From Bog-473 sp963807775 (GTDB taxonomy: Bacteria; Actinomycetota; Acidimicrobiia; Acidimicrobiales; RAAP-2), in contig CAWECY010000005.1 of NCBI GenBank assembly GCA_963807775.1, positions 62,001 through 126,000 on the forward strand: a stretch of 64,000 nucleotides of DNA, in the 5' to 3' direction. The position numbers and the translations under genes are program-made. The notes beneath the pieces are model-generated. The model had not been told where the DNA came from. It ran no database searches and worked only from the letters and a program-made list of their open reading frames with translations. This document shows, piece by piece, positions 47,903-56,443 of this stretch. Position 1 is the first letter of the stretch. Every line of letters begins with the position of its first letter.

Positions 47903-48913
47903 ATGCCTGCCGTAACCGTTGATGATCTGACGAGGTTGCCGAAAGTTCCTGTTCCAGAACGCGAGGCGCCGACCGAACGGCCCCTGAGGTCCGTGACCAC
48001 GGCGCCGAGCGGGCTCGAGGGGGAGGGGTTCCCGGTGCGCCGGGCCTTCGCCGGCGTGAGCCTGGCTGACCTCGACCCCTTCGTTCACATGGACCAAATG
48101 GGCGCGGTCGACTACGCACCAGGCGAGCCCAAGGGAACCCCCTGGCATCCCCACCGGGGCTTCGAGACGGTGACCTACATGATCGACGGGACCTTTGCCC
48201 ACCAGGACTCCCACGGCGGTGGCGGCCTCATCACGAACGGGGCCACCCAGTGGATGACCGCCGGCGGAGGCATCCTCCACATCGAGACGCCCCCGGAGGA
48301 ACTCGTGGTCTCAGGCGGTCTCTTCCACGGCATCCAGCTCTGGGTGAACCTGCCCGCCAAGGACAAGATGATCCCACCGGCCTACCAGGGGCTCGAAGCC
48401 GACCAGGTGACGCTCCTCTCGAGCCCCGACGGCGGTGCGCTGGTGCGCGTCATCGCCGGCCACCTCGGTGAGCACCGAGGGCCGGGCTCCACGCACACGC
48501 CGATGGCCTTCATGCACGCCAGCGTCTCTCCCGGCGCACTGCTCGAGCTGCCCTGGGATGCCAGCTTCAACGCCTTGGTCTACGTGCTCGCCGGGTCAGG
48601 GCGCGCCGGGAGCGAGGGGCGGCCGGTCCAAGAGGGCCAGCTGGTGACCTTCGGCCCCGGAGACTGGGTGACCGTCCGCGCCGACGACCGCCAGGACTCT
48701 GGGACCGATCACCTCGAAATCCTCCTTCTGGGCGGCCGGCCGATCAAGGAGCCCGTCGAACACTACGGACCCTTTGTCATGAACACCCGCGCCGAAATCG
48801 GACAGGCACTCGAGGACTTCGAGGCCGGTCGCTTCGGCTCGATTCCGCCGAACACGCTGATGCCGCACGTGCCGGACCCTGATCCCGTCCGAGCCGAGCA
48901 CACGGGAATCTGA
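47903..48913 (+). CDS. Pirin family protein
   Basis: A 336-residue two-cupin pirin. It contains the metal site GTPWHPHRGFETVTYMIDG and the GGGILHIETPPEE segment in the N-terminal cupin, and a C-terminal cupin ending ILLLGGRPIKEPVEHYGPFVMNT. ATG 47903 follows TTGGAGGCGCGC; an upstream TTG in the same frame is unlikely. Bacterial pirins include quercetinases and regulators of central metabolism; the role here is not determined. Confidence 0.87.
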   Translation: MPAVTVDDLTRLPKVPVPEREAPTERPLRSVTTAPSGLEGEGFPVRRAFAGVSLADLDPFVHMDQMGAVDYAPGEPKGTPWHPHRGFETVTYMIDGTFAHQDSHGGGGLITNGATQWMTAGGGILHIETPPEELVVSGGLFHGIQLWVNLPAKDKMIPPAYQGLEADQVTLLSSPDGGALVRVIAGHLGEHRGPGSTHTPMAFMHASVSPGALLELPWDASFNALVYVLAGSGRAGSEGRPVQEGQLVTFGPGDWVTVRADDRQDSGTDHLEILLLGGRPIKEPVEHYGPFVMNTRAEIGQALEDFEAGRFGSIPPNTLMPHVPDPDPVRAEHTGI

Positions 48914-49006
48914 CGCAGGGGTCCGGCCCGGCGGACTCTTCATCGATCGATTGCAGAATCGGCGAAGGCGACGGGGGTGCCAGGGTGGTCATCCGGCGTG
49001 AACGGT

Positions 49007-49630
49007 TCAGGAGCGCGACCCGCCCGGAGCTCCAGAACGAGCGCCGTCGATACGGACAAACAGATCAGCCAGCACGTCGACCAGGGTCGCCCGCTCCATT
49101 GCCAACTGCCCCTGGTGCCAGGCCAGGCACAGCTCGCTCAAGGTGCCAATCTCCGCGTAGGCGACGAGGCGAGCACGAACGTCCGCCTGCGGGTCCGCGC
49201 CAGGGGGTGCCATCCCCGCGATGGCCACGTCGATGATCTGGTGCCGAAAAGGGCTGAGCGCGCCGCCGTGGGTCTCGGCGAGCAGTACCCGAGCGAGACA
49301 CTCGTCGTCCACCAATGCGCCGACGAACGCCTCGAGCCACGCTTGTGGCGGCCCGCCGGGCCGGGTCGGCCGGAACGGATCGACACGTTGCAACATCGCC
49401 GCGATCGCATGGTCGACCACGGCACTCTGGAGCTCGGCGAGCGACGCGAAGCTCTCGTAGAAATAGCGCTTGGTCAGCCCGGCGGCCAGGCACACGCGAC
49501 CGACGCCGAGCGCGTCCGCGCCTTCGGCTCCGGCGATCTCGAAGGCGGCCCCCACCAGCCGGTTCCGTCGATCGATGCGCCGGTCGGCGGCGCTGACCCC
49601 CTTGAAGGGCATCGTCACCTGGTACTCCAT
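49007..49630 (-). CDS. TetR family regulator next to P450
   Basis: A 207-residue TetR protein with HTH at about residues 22-60 (RNRLVGAAFEIAGAEGADALGVGRVCLAAGLTKRYFYESF). It is divergent from the P450 gene across 86 bp, where an inverted repeat lies at 49647-49666. It probably represses the P450/dehydrogenase operon and itself. The ligand is unknown but would likely be the P450's substrate or a related hydrophobic compound. Confidence 0.85.
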   Translation of the reverse strand: MEYQVTMPFKGVSAADRRIDRRNRLVGAAFEIAGAEGADALGVGRVCLAAGLTKRYFYESFASLAELQSAVVDHAIAAMLQRVDPFRPTRPGGPPQAWLEAFVGALVDDECLARVLLAETHGGALSPFRHQIIDVAIAGMAPPGADPQADVRARLVAYAEIGTLSELCLAWHQGQLAMERATLVDVLADLFVRIDGARSGAPGGSRS

Positions 49631-49646
49631 CTCGAGGCCAGCCTAG

Positions 49647-49666
49647 TTGACACCCGCCAGTATCAA
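49647..49666. promoter_or_regulatory. Candidate TetR operator at the P450 promoter
   Basis: TTGACA-N8-TATCAA, a 6-bp inverted repeat with one mismatch (TTGACA against TTGATA). It lies 16 bp upstream of the tetR start at 49630 and 50 bp upstream of the P450 start. Confidence 0.4.
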
Positions 49667-49716
49667 AGCCTACGGTCGCCGGCAGCAAGCCGTGTCGAGC
49701 AAGGAGGTCCGCCGTC

Positions 49717-50943
49717 GTGCCCTCAACGCCGCTCGACGCCCGCCTCGATCTGAGCGATCCCGACCTACTGGCCGATCATCTTCCTCTGGACGAATTCGCC
49801 TGGTTGCGCCGGAACGAACCCATCCGGTGGAATCCACAACCGTCCATGGCGGCTTATGGCGACGCCGGATTTTGGGTGCTCACGCGCCACGCCGACGTCA
49901 CGGCGGTGACGAGGAGTGCGGGGTGGTCCGTCGAGACCAACTCCGCCTTCGTGCGCCGGCTCGATGAGTCCGATCCCACGGGCGAATCCACCAAGAACCT
50001 CCTGCTGTGCATGGACCCGCCCCGGCACACCCGAGTCCGCAGGGTCGGAAACCGGTGCTTCACGCCGCGCGCCCTGGCCGGCCTCGAAGCCGACCTCTAC
50101 GAACGAGCCCACCGGATCATCTGGGCGGCCAAGCGTGACGGCACGGGCGACTTTGTGATCGACGTAGCCCGTCACCTCCCTCTGCAGGCCATCGCCGGCC
50201 TCATGGGCATCCCCGACGACGATCGCCAGCAACTTTTCGACTGGAGCGATCAGATGGCCGGCAGCGAGGATCCGGAGTACGCCCGCACCGACCTCTCGGG
50301 AGTTGTCGAGATGTTCGCCTACGCGCACGCGGCAGCCGAGGTACGGGTCGAGAACGATCTCGGGGACGTCACCAGCCGACTCGTCCAACCCGACGCGGAG
50401 GGCCAACGCCTGAACAGCGAGGAGTTTGCGTTCTTCTTCATGATCCTCGCCGTCGCCGGCAACGAGACCACCCGGCAGGCGATCACCCACGGCATGTTGG
50501 CGTTTCTGCAGCATCCGGACCAATGGGAACGCTGGCGGTCCGAACGACCAGCGACCGCGGTCGACGAAATCCTGCGCTGGGCCTCGCCCGCGGTCGTCCT
50601 GCAGCGCACGGCCAACGAGGACTCCGAGGTGGCGGGCCAGCTGGTGCGCAAGGGCGAACGGGTGGGCCTTTACTTCGCCTCCGCCAATTTCGACGAGGAG
50701 GTGTTCGACGACCCGCGGCGGTTTGACATCGGTCGCTCACCGAATCCCCACGTCACCTTCGGTGCCGGCGGCTCGCACTTCTGCATCGGAGCCAACCTCT
50801 CCCGACTCGAGCTGAAGGTGATGTTCGACGTGATCGCCGACGACCTTGCCGACACGACGTTGACAGGCCCGCCCCGCCGCCTCCGCTCGTCGTGGCTCAA
50901 CGGCATCAAACACCTGCCCGTGCGCTATGGAGGCTCCCCATGA
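49717..50943 (+). CDS. Cytochrome P450
   Basis: A 408-residue soluble bacterial P450 of class I type. It has the I-helix AGNETTRQAITHGM, the K-helix ExxR in DEILRW and the heme-binding FGAGGSHFCIGANLSRLE with the axial Cys at residue 356. GTG 49717 follows GGAGG. It needs a ferredoxin and reductase, neither of which is adjacent. Its stop overlaps the start of the dehydrogenase (ATGA), so the two form an operon. Substrate unknown; similar CYPs hydroxylate steroids, terpenes or fatty acids. Confidence 0.9.
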   Translation: MPSTPLDARLDLSDPDLLADHLPLDEFAWLRRNEPIRWNPQPSMAAYGDAGFWVLTRHADVTAVTRSAGWSVETNSAFVRRLDESDPTGESTKNLLLCMDPPRHTRVRRVGNRCFTPRALAGLEADLYERAHRIIWAAKRDGTGDFVIDVARHLPLQAIAGLMGIPDDDRQQLFDWSDQMAGSEDPEYARTDLSGVVEMFAYAHAAAEVRVENDLGDVTSRLVQPDAEGQRLNSEEFAFFFMILAVAGNETTRQAITHGMLAFLQHPDQWERWRSERPATAVDEILRWASPAVVLQRTANEDSEVAGQLVRKGERVGLYFASANFDEEVFDDPRRFDIGRSPNPHVTFGAGGSHFCIGANLSRLELKVMFDVIADDLADTTLTGPPRRLRSSWLNGIKHLPVRYGGSP

Positions 50944-52007
50944 CGACAAGGGCGACGGCCTGGATGGTCACCCGGCTGGCCGCACCAACGGACGCCCTCG
51001 AGATCCAGACGGTGGACGTCGGCGAACCTGGTGCCAACCAGGTGCGGATTGCCGTGCAGGCATTCTGCCTCGACTTCAACGACATCGACACCATCCGTGG
51101 TCGATACGGGCTGTTGAAGTTCGAACCGCCCTTTGTCGTCGGCATGGCGGCCGCAGGAACGGTCGACGCCACTGGGCCGGGGTGTGAGGGGTTGCTCGGC
51201 CGACGAGTCGTCGGCACGACCGTGGGCGTGCAGGGCGCCTACGCGTCGGCGGCGCTGCTCGACGGAGCAATGCTCCAACAGCTCCCCACCTGGCTCGGCG
51301 CGGCCGAGGGGGTGGCGATGTACTTCCCGTTCCAGCTGAGCTACCTCGCCCTGCGGGTGCGGGGACGGGTGGCCCCAGGCGATGTCGTGCTCGTCCACGC
51401 CGCAGCCGGCGGCGTCGGGTCGGCCGCCGTGCAGCTGGCCAAGGCGTTCGGCGCGACGGTGATTGGCACGGCGGGCACCGACGAGAAGGTCGAGTTTTGC
51501 CGATCGCTGGGTGCCGACTACGGCGTGAACTACCGCAGCGACGATTTCGTCGCCTTCGTCGATGACGTCACCAACGGACGGGGTGTCGACGTGGCGTTCG
51601 ACACCGTGGGCGGCGAAGTGACGACACAGACGTTTCGCGTGATGGCGTTCAACGGGCGCCACCTCATCATTGGCTTCGCCTCGGGAATCGAAGCGGAGGA
51701 GCGCCCCCTGCCGATCCAGCCAAGCATCTACGGGAACTTTGACGTCGTCGGGATCTGCTTCGCCTACGCCGACTCGCCGCGACCGGCGCGCCCGTTTGGC
51801 ATGAACTTCCTGTCCACCGCACAGGGGGTCGACATCTGGAGCCGCATTTTGCACCTCGCCCAGGCCGGGACGGTCCGTCCGGTGATCGGCCGGCACATCG
51901 AGTTTGCCCACGTCCCCGCCGGGCTCGAAGCGCTCGAGCGCCGCGAGACGATCGGCCGCACAGTGGTGGGCGCACCGCCTGCGGGCGATGAGGCTCCGAG
52001 CGCTTAG
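50940..52007 (+). CDS. Zinc-free medium-chain dehydrogenase/reductase (quinone-oxidoreductase type)
   Basis: A 355-residue MDR protein: an N-terminal GroES-like domain (WMVTRLAAPTDALEIQTVDVGEPGANQVRIAVQAFCLDFNDIDTIRG), then the NADP Rossmann (HAAAGGVGSAAVQLAKAFGATVIGTAG). It lacks zinc ligands, so it belongs with the quinone oxidoreductase and enoyl-reductase branch. Translation is coupled to the P450 by ATGA. It probably reduces an enone or a quinone made by the P450, but this is inferred from order only. Confidence 0.85.
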   Translation: MTTRATAWMVTRLAAPTDALEIQTVDVGEPGANQVRIAVQAFCLDFNDIDTIRGRYGLLKFEPPFVVGMAAAGTVDATGPGCEGLLGRRVVGTTVGVQGAYASAALLDGAMLQQLPTWLGAAEGVAMYFPFQLSYLALRVRGRVAPGDVVLVHAAAGGVGSAAVQLAKAFGATVIGTAGTDEKVEFCRSLGADYGVNYRSDDFVAFVDDVTNGRGVDVAFDTVGGEVTTQTFRVMAFNGRHLIIGFASGIEAEERPLPIQPSIYGNFDVVGICFAYADSPRPARPFGMNFLSTAQGVDIWSRILHLAQAGTVRPVIGRHIEFAHVPAGLEALERRETIGRTVVGAPPAGDEAPSA

Positions 52008-52147
52008 CTCTCCCCGCCGGCGGAGGTCGGAGCGCGCGGAGAGGGCGCGCGTGATGCCCGCAGACGACGTCTTGGCAAGGGCGCGACGAAGAACGACGTC
52101 ATCTCGACGCATGTTCACTGAACGATGAGCCGGGGTAGGGGGAAACC

Positions 52148-52444
52148 GTGGCGCTGTTCAGGAAATACGGCTGGAGGGTGATAACGCTGGGATCGGGGGC
52201 TTTGGCCGGTCTCGCCACCCAACGAATTCTCGAGACGGTGTGGAAGGCCGTGCACAGCGAGACGCCGCCGGTGCCGGCCGATCGCCGCTCCTCCTGGGCA
52301 GATGCCTTGAGTTGGGCGATCGCCACCGGCGTGGGTGCGGGAGTGGCCAGGCTTGTGGCGATCCGTACCGCCGCCAGGGTGTGGGAGGCGACAATCCACG
52401 AACCACCACCGGACCCTGGGCTCGAGGCGCAGGCGGAGATGTAG
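52148..52444 (+). CDS. DUF4235 protein
   Basis: A 98-residue small membrane-associated protein: RVITLGSGALAGLATQRILETVWKAVHSETPP, then SWADALSWAIATGVGAGVARLVAIRTAARVW, the DUF4235 pattern with a glycine-rich helix pair. A GTG start at 52148 follows GGGGG. It is common in actinobacteria and its function is not known. The gap to the preceding gene is 140 bp. Confidence 0.75.
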   Translation: MALFRKYGWRVITLGSGALAGLATQRILETVWKAVHSETPPVPADRRSSWADALSWAIATGVGAGVARLVAIRTAARVWEATIHEPPPDPGLEAQAEM

Positions 52445-52626
52445 AGCAGCTGCGTCCTTCTGTTCCGTGTCGACTCGTGACCGTCGAAGCGCCGTGAGGC
52501 GAAGATCAGCGCGGAAGTGAGCCACCGGGACGCCCCTCAATCAGCCATGTACGAGCCCGAAGCGGCAACGTGATTACGAGGCGACGTCCGAAAGACCTCT
52601 TCGTTGTCCTCGGAAAGGGCGGTCCC

Positions 52627-53265
52627 TCACCGCGGCTCCAGGGCCGAGGCAATCCATTCGTGACAGGTCCGGCGGACTGTGGGCATGTCCGCCGGACCGC
52701 CGTCGGAGAGGAAAAGCGCGGCGACTCCCCGCATGAGACCGTGGAGGAGCACGGCGCTGGCCATGGGGTCGACGTCCGTCCGAACGGAGCCGTCCTCCTG
52801 GCCCGCCGCGATCCGTTCGGAGAGGCCCTCGTAACTGCGCCGTTCCGCGTCGGCCATGCCCTCGACCGATGCGTTCAAGGGGAAGGTCGAGCCCCACATG
52901 ACCAGAAGGGCCCGCTCGTCGGGGCCGGGGTCCTCGAAGAGCTCGAGGTAAGCGTCCACGCCGACCAGGATCTCGTCGAGCACGGGCAAGTCACCGGAGG
53001 CGTCCGCCCGGCGTCGCTGTGCTTCGAAGATCGCCCGTTCGATCCTGTTCTGCGCCCGTTCCGCCAGCTGGGTCACGAGCGTGTCCTTCGAGCCGAAGTG
53101 GTGCGTCGGGAGACCTCGGCTGACTCCGGCCCGCCCACCGATGCTCGCCAGCGACGCGCCCTGAACCCCGCGTTCGGCGACGACCTCGGCTGCCGCTTCC
53201 ATCAGGGCATCTTCGGACCGGCTTCGCCGCTCGGCCTGACTTCGTCGCTCCGACGTCTCCGTCAC
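52627..53265 (-). CDS. TetR family regulator of the amidohydrolase operon
   Basis: A 212-residue TetR protein with HTH at about residues 16-56 (SEDALMEAAAEVVAERGVQGASLASIGGRAGVSRGLPTHHFGSKDTL) and a ligand-binding C-terminal half. It is divergent from the N-acyl-D-amino-acid deacylase-type gene. A perfect 14-bp inverted repeat (53273-53308) begins 7 bp before its own start, so it is very likely autoregulated and also controls the divergent genes. Confidence 0.87.
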   Translation of the reverse strand: MTETSERRSQAERRSRSEDALMEAAAEVVAERGVQGASLASIGGRAGVSRGLPTHHFGSKDTLVTQLAERAQNRIERAIFEAQRRRADASGDLPVLDEILVGVDAYLELFEDPGPDERALLVMWGSTFPLNASVEGMADAERRSYEGLSERIAAGQEDGSVRTDVDPMASAVLLHGLMRGVAALFLSDGGPADMPTVRRTCHEWIASALEPR

Positions 53266-53272
53266 CTGCGAA

Positions 53273-53308
53273 AACTTACTTGCTTGTCAATCAGCAAGCA
53301 AGTAAGTT
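53273..53308. promoter_or_regulatory. Perfect 14-bp inverted repeat, TetR operator
   Basis: AACTTACTTGCTTG at 53273-53286 and its exact reverse complement CAAGCAAGTAAGTT at 53295-53308, separated by 8 nt. At 36 bp it is longer than one TetR site, so it may bind two dimers. It covers the tetR start-proximal region and lies 78 bp upstream of the divergent operon's start. Confidence 0.8.
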
Positions 53309-53386
53309 GACGGCGTCGCCAGGCGTTGGACCAGGCACGCCCAGGCACGAAGCAACCCGGATCACGGATCCGGTCAAGGGAGGGAC

Positions 53387-55111
53387 ATGTCGACGTTCGA
53401 TCTGGTGATCAAGGGCGGGACCGTGATCGACGGCCTGCGGACGCCGCGCTACAAGGCGGACGTCGGCATTGCCGGCGGCCGGGTGGTGCAGATCGGCCGG
53501 GTGGACGCCGCCGAAGGTCGTGAGGTGGTCGACGCCTCGCACCGGGTCGTGGCACCGGGATTCGTCGACCTCCACACCCACTACGACAGCCAGGTGTTCT
53601 GGGACCCGTGGTGCACCATGTCGGGGTGGCATGGCGTGACCAGCGTCGTCATCGGCAATTGCGGGTTCGGCTTTGCCCCCTGCGAGCCGGAGGGCCGGGA
53701 ACGGGCCATGCTGACCGTCTCGCGCAACGAAGCGGTTCCGCTCGAGACGATGCGAGTGGGCATGCCGTGGGACTGGGTCACCTATCCGGAGTTTCTCGAC
53801 AGCGTCGCCCGCACACCCAAGGGCGTGAACGTCATGTCCTTCGTGCCGCTCGCACCGCTCTACGCCTACGTCGCCGGCGTGGACAATGCCAAGGCCTATC
53901 GGGTCACCGCGGAGCAACTCGAGGAGATGTGCCGGCTCCTGGTCGAAGGGATGGAGGCCGGTGGCTGTGGCTTCAGCGCACAGGTCTCCGGGGAGGTCGG
54001 CAACGTCCAGCTCGACTACGACGGCACGCCCATGGTGACCGACTGCATGACCGAGGAAGAGGTGATCGCCTTCTCGCGGGCCATGGGCTCGACGGGACGC
54101 GGCACGGCCCAGTTGACCGGCACCCTCGAGACGGCGGCGCTGATGGCGCGCGAGAGCGGCCGGCCCATCATCTGGAACGCGTTGTTGGCCGACGGTGCCC
54201 TGAACCAGCACGGTGGCGCCAAGTACAGCCACCGCGATGCCCTCAAGCAGCTGGCGTACCTGAATGAGGAGGAGGGTCTGCGCGTCTTCGCCCAGGCGCT
54301 CACGACGAACTTCGTCTCGGAGTTCACCCTGGAGGACTACAACCTCGCCGACACGATCCCGTGCTGGCGTGAGGCCTGCCTCGGTACCGTGGAGGAGAAG
54401 AGGGTCAAGTTCGCCGATCCGGAGCGCCGCGCCGCCATGAAGGAGATCCACGAGGAGCGCGGTGGCCTCTTCGGTGCGGGGTACGACCTGACCAACGTCA
54501 AGATCCACTGGATCTCGAGCGACCTGCCCAACGCCCGGAAGTTGAAGGACACCTACGAGGGGTTCACCGTGGGCGAGGTCGCGGCCCGAGAGGGCAAGCA
54601 CGAGATCGACGCCTTCTTGGACGTGGCGGTGGCCGGTCAGCTCCGGGTTGGCTTCGCCACCCCGATGCTGGTGACCCCGCCCGAGGCCATGAAGGAGATC
54701 GCCACGTCCCCGGTGGCCCTGCCCGGGGTGAGCGACGGTGGCGCCCACACCAAGTTCGTGACCACGGCGCGCTATCCCACGGAGCTGCTCGGTTACTGGG
54801 TGCGAGAGCACGAGATCATGTCGCTCGAGGAGGCCCACTGGCGGCTCGCCTATTACCCGGCCGTGGCGGCCGGCCTGAAGGGCCGGGGCTTCCTGGCCGA
54901 AGGAGCGCCGGCCGACGTCGTGATCTACGACCCCGAGACCGTCGACAGCACGCCGCAGGAACGGGTCTGGGACTATCCGGCGGGGGAGTGGCGCCTGATC
55001 CAAAAGGCGGTCGGGTACGACCGGACCGTCGTGAACGGGGTGACGACCTTCATCGACGGGGAGTGCACCGGGGACACGCCGGGCAAGCTGCTCCGCCATG
55101 GCACGGACTGA
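53387..55111 (+). CDS. Amidohydrolase of the N-acyl-D-amino-acid deacylase (D-aminoacylase) type
   Basis: A 574-residue metal-dependent amidohydrolase. It opens with FDLVIKGGTVIDGLRTPRYKADVGIAGGRVVQIG and has the zinc site GFVDLHTHYDSQV (HxH), GNCGFGFAPCEP, and a C-terminal DGGAHTKF region (Asp and His). This is the D-aminoacylase/N-acyl-D-amino-acid deacylase branch, but many members act on other amides or cyclic compounds. First gene of an operon with the next amidohydrolase (12 bp gap), under the TetR/palindrome. Confidence 0.85.
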   Translation: MSTFDLVIKGGTVIDGLRTPRYKADVGIAGGRVVQIGRVDAAEGREVVDASHRVVAPGFVDLHTHYDSQVFWDPWCTMSGWHGVTSVVIGNCGFGFAPCEPEGRERAMLTVSRNEAVPLETMRVGMPWDWVTYPEFLDSVARTPKGVNVMSFVPLAPLYAYVAGVDNAKAYRVTAEQLEEMCRLLVEGMEAGGCGFSAQVSGEVGNVQLDYDGTPMVTDCMTEEEVIAFSRAMGSTGRGTAQLTGTLETAALMARESGRPIIWNALLADGALNQHGGAKYSHRDALKQLAYLNEEEGLRVFAQALTTNFVSEFTLEDYNLADTIPCWREACLGTVEEKRVKFADPERRAAMKEIHEERGGLFGAGYDLTNVKIHWISSDLPNARKLKDTYEGFTVGEVAAREGKHEIDAFLDVAVAGQLRVGFATPMLVTPPEAMKEIATSPVALPGVSDGGAHTKFVTTARYPTELLGYWVREHEIMSLEEAHWRLAYYPAVAAGLKGRGFLAEGAPADVVIYDPETVDSTPQERVWDYPAGEWRLIQKAVGYDRTVVNGVTTFIDGECTGDTPGKLLRHGTD

Positions 55112-55123
55112 GGAGAGAGAGCC

Positions 55124-56347
55124 ATGCGCACCACCGAATCCGAGATACAGAATCTCTTCGACGCCGACAACCACTACTGGGAGGTCAGCGACTCCTTCAC
55201 CCGGCACCGCGACCCGAAGTTCGCCGAGCGGGGTGTCGTGCTCAGGGAGGTCGACGGCAAGCCCCACTACTTCTTCGGCGAGCGGCAGCATCCGATCATC
55301 CCCGGTCCCGGCGACGTGCATCGCCGACCCCGTCCCGGTGCCCTCCACGACTACTTCGCGGGGAAGAGCAGCAAGGAGCGGGTCGGGAACGAGCTGGCCT
55401 GCGAGGACCCGGGCGCGCATCCCGAGTGGTTCGATCGCGACGCCCGCCTGGCCTGCATGGATGCCCAGGGCGTCGAGGCGGCCTGGTTGTTCCCCTCGCA
55501 GGGGGTCTGCATGGAGGGTCCGATGCAGCCCGACGTCGAGGCCTCCATTGAGGTGCTCCGGGCGTTCAACCGCTGGCTCGACGACGACTGGGGATTCGCT
55601 TATCAGAACCGGATCTTCGCGGTCCCGTTCCTGACGCTGTCCGACCTCGACCGCGCCGTGGGCGAGCTTGAATGGTGCCTCGACCGGGGCGCCCGCGTCA
55701 TCACGATCCGCAACGGCCCGGTGTTCACCCCCGAGGGGTTGCGCTCCCCGGCCGATCCGGCCTTCGACGCGTTCTGGGCCCGGGTCCAAGAATCAGGGGT
55801 CGTCGTGACGACGCATGCCGGCTTCGAAGACGGCTACACCGATGTGGCGGCGGACATCGCCCGGACGTGGGGCCTGGACGACGCCCAAGGTGAGGGCCGT
55901 CCCGACGCCGCCGCCGTCAAGTCCGCCTCCTTGGTGTCTCAGCTCATGAAGCACCGGCTGATCGAGGACTTCGCCACCGTGCTGGTGGCGCACCAGCTCT
56001 TCGAACGGTTTCCCCGCCTCCGGGTCGCCTACATCGAGAACGGGGCGGACTGGGTGCCACGGTGCCTCCACTCGTTGCACATGCTGGGCGGGCAGAATCC
56101 GGGCCTGTTCGCCTCGAATCCGGTCGACCAGTTCATTGAGCACTGCTGGGTGGCCCCGTTCGTGGAGGACAGTGTCGAGGACCTGGCGCGCCACCTCCCC
56201 ATTGAGCGGATCCTCTTCGGCTCGGACTGGCCGCACGCCGAGGGCCTTTCGCAGCCGCGTGATTTCTTCGCGAACGTGGCGTCGTTCTCGCTCGACGACC
56301 AGCGCAAGATCATGGTGGAAAACGCCAGGTCGTTGACCTTCTCCTGA
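55124..56347 (+). CDS. Amidohydrolase family protein (Amidohydro_2/ACMSD type)
   Basis: A 407-residue TIM-barrel amidohydrolase: FDADNHYWEVSDSFTRHRDPKF (metal-binding segment), THAGFEDGYTD, VAYIENGADWVPRCLHSL and the C-terminal metal site LFGSDWPHAEGL (GSDWPH). The Amidohydro_2 branch includes decarboxylases and hydrolases of aromatic and ring-cleavage products. It starts 12 bp after the preceding amidohydrolase, so they share a transcript. It is roughly 96 bp upstream of the transketolase gene. Confidence 0.82.
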   Translation: MRTTESEIQNLFDADNHYWEVSDSFTRHRDPKFAERGVVLREVDGKPHYFFGERQHPIIPGPGDVHRRPRPGALHDYFAGKSSKERVGNELACEDPGAHPEWFDRDARLACMDAQGVEAAWLFPSQGVCMEGPMQPDVEASIEVLRAFNRWLDDDWGFAYQNRIFAVPFLTLSDLDRAVGELEWCLDRGARVITIRNGPVFTPEGLRSPADPAFDAFWARVQESGVVVTTHAGFEDGYTDVAADIARTWGLDDAQGEGRPDAAAVKSASLVSQLMKHRLIEDFATVLVAHQLFERFPRLRVAYIENGADWVPRCLHSLHMLGGQNPGLFASNPVDQFIEHCWVAPFVEDSVEDLARHLPIERILFGSDWPHAEGLSQPRDFFANVASFSLDDQRKIMVENARSLTFS

Positions 56348-56443
56348 GAGTCCCTCTCGCAAAGAGAAGCGCAAAGATGTGACCGGGACGGGCCAAGGCC
56401 AAGGGTTTTAGGGTAGGGGAGAGAAGAGACCCGAGGAGCCGCC

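Noticed and set aside
53291..55789. 832-residue minus-strand open frame
   Set aside because: It is the shadow of two well-supported amidohydrolase genes and has no recognisable domain.
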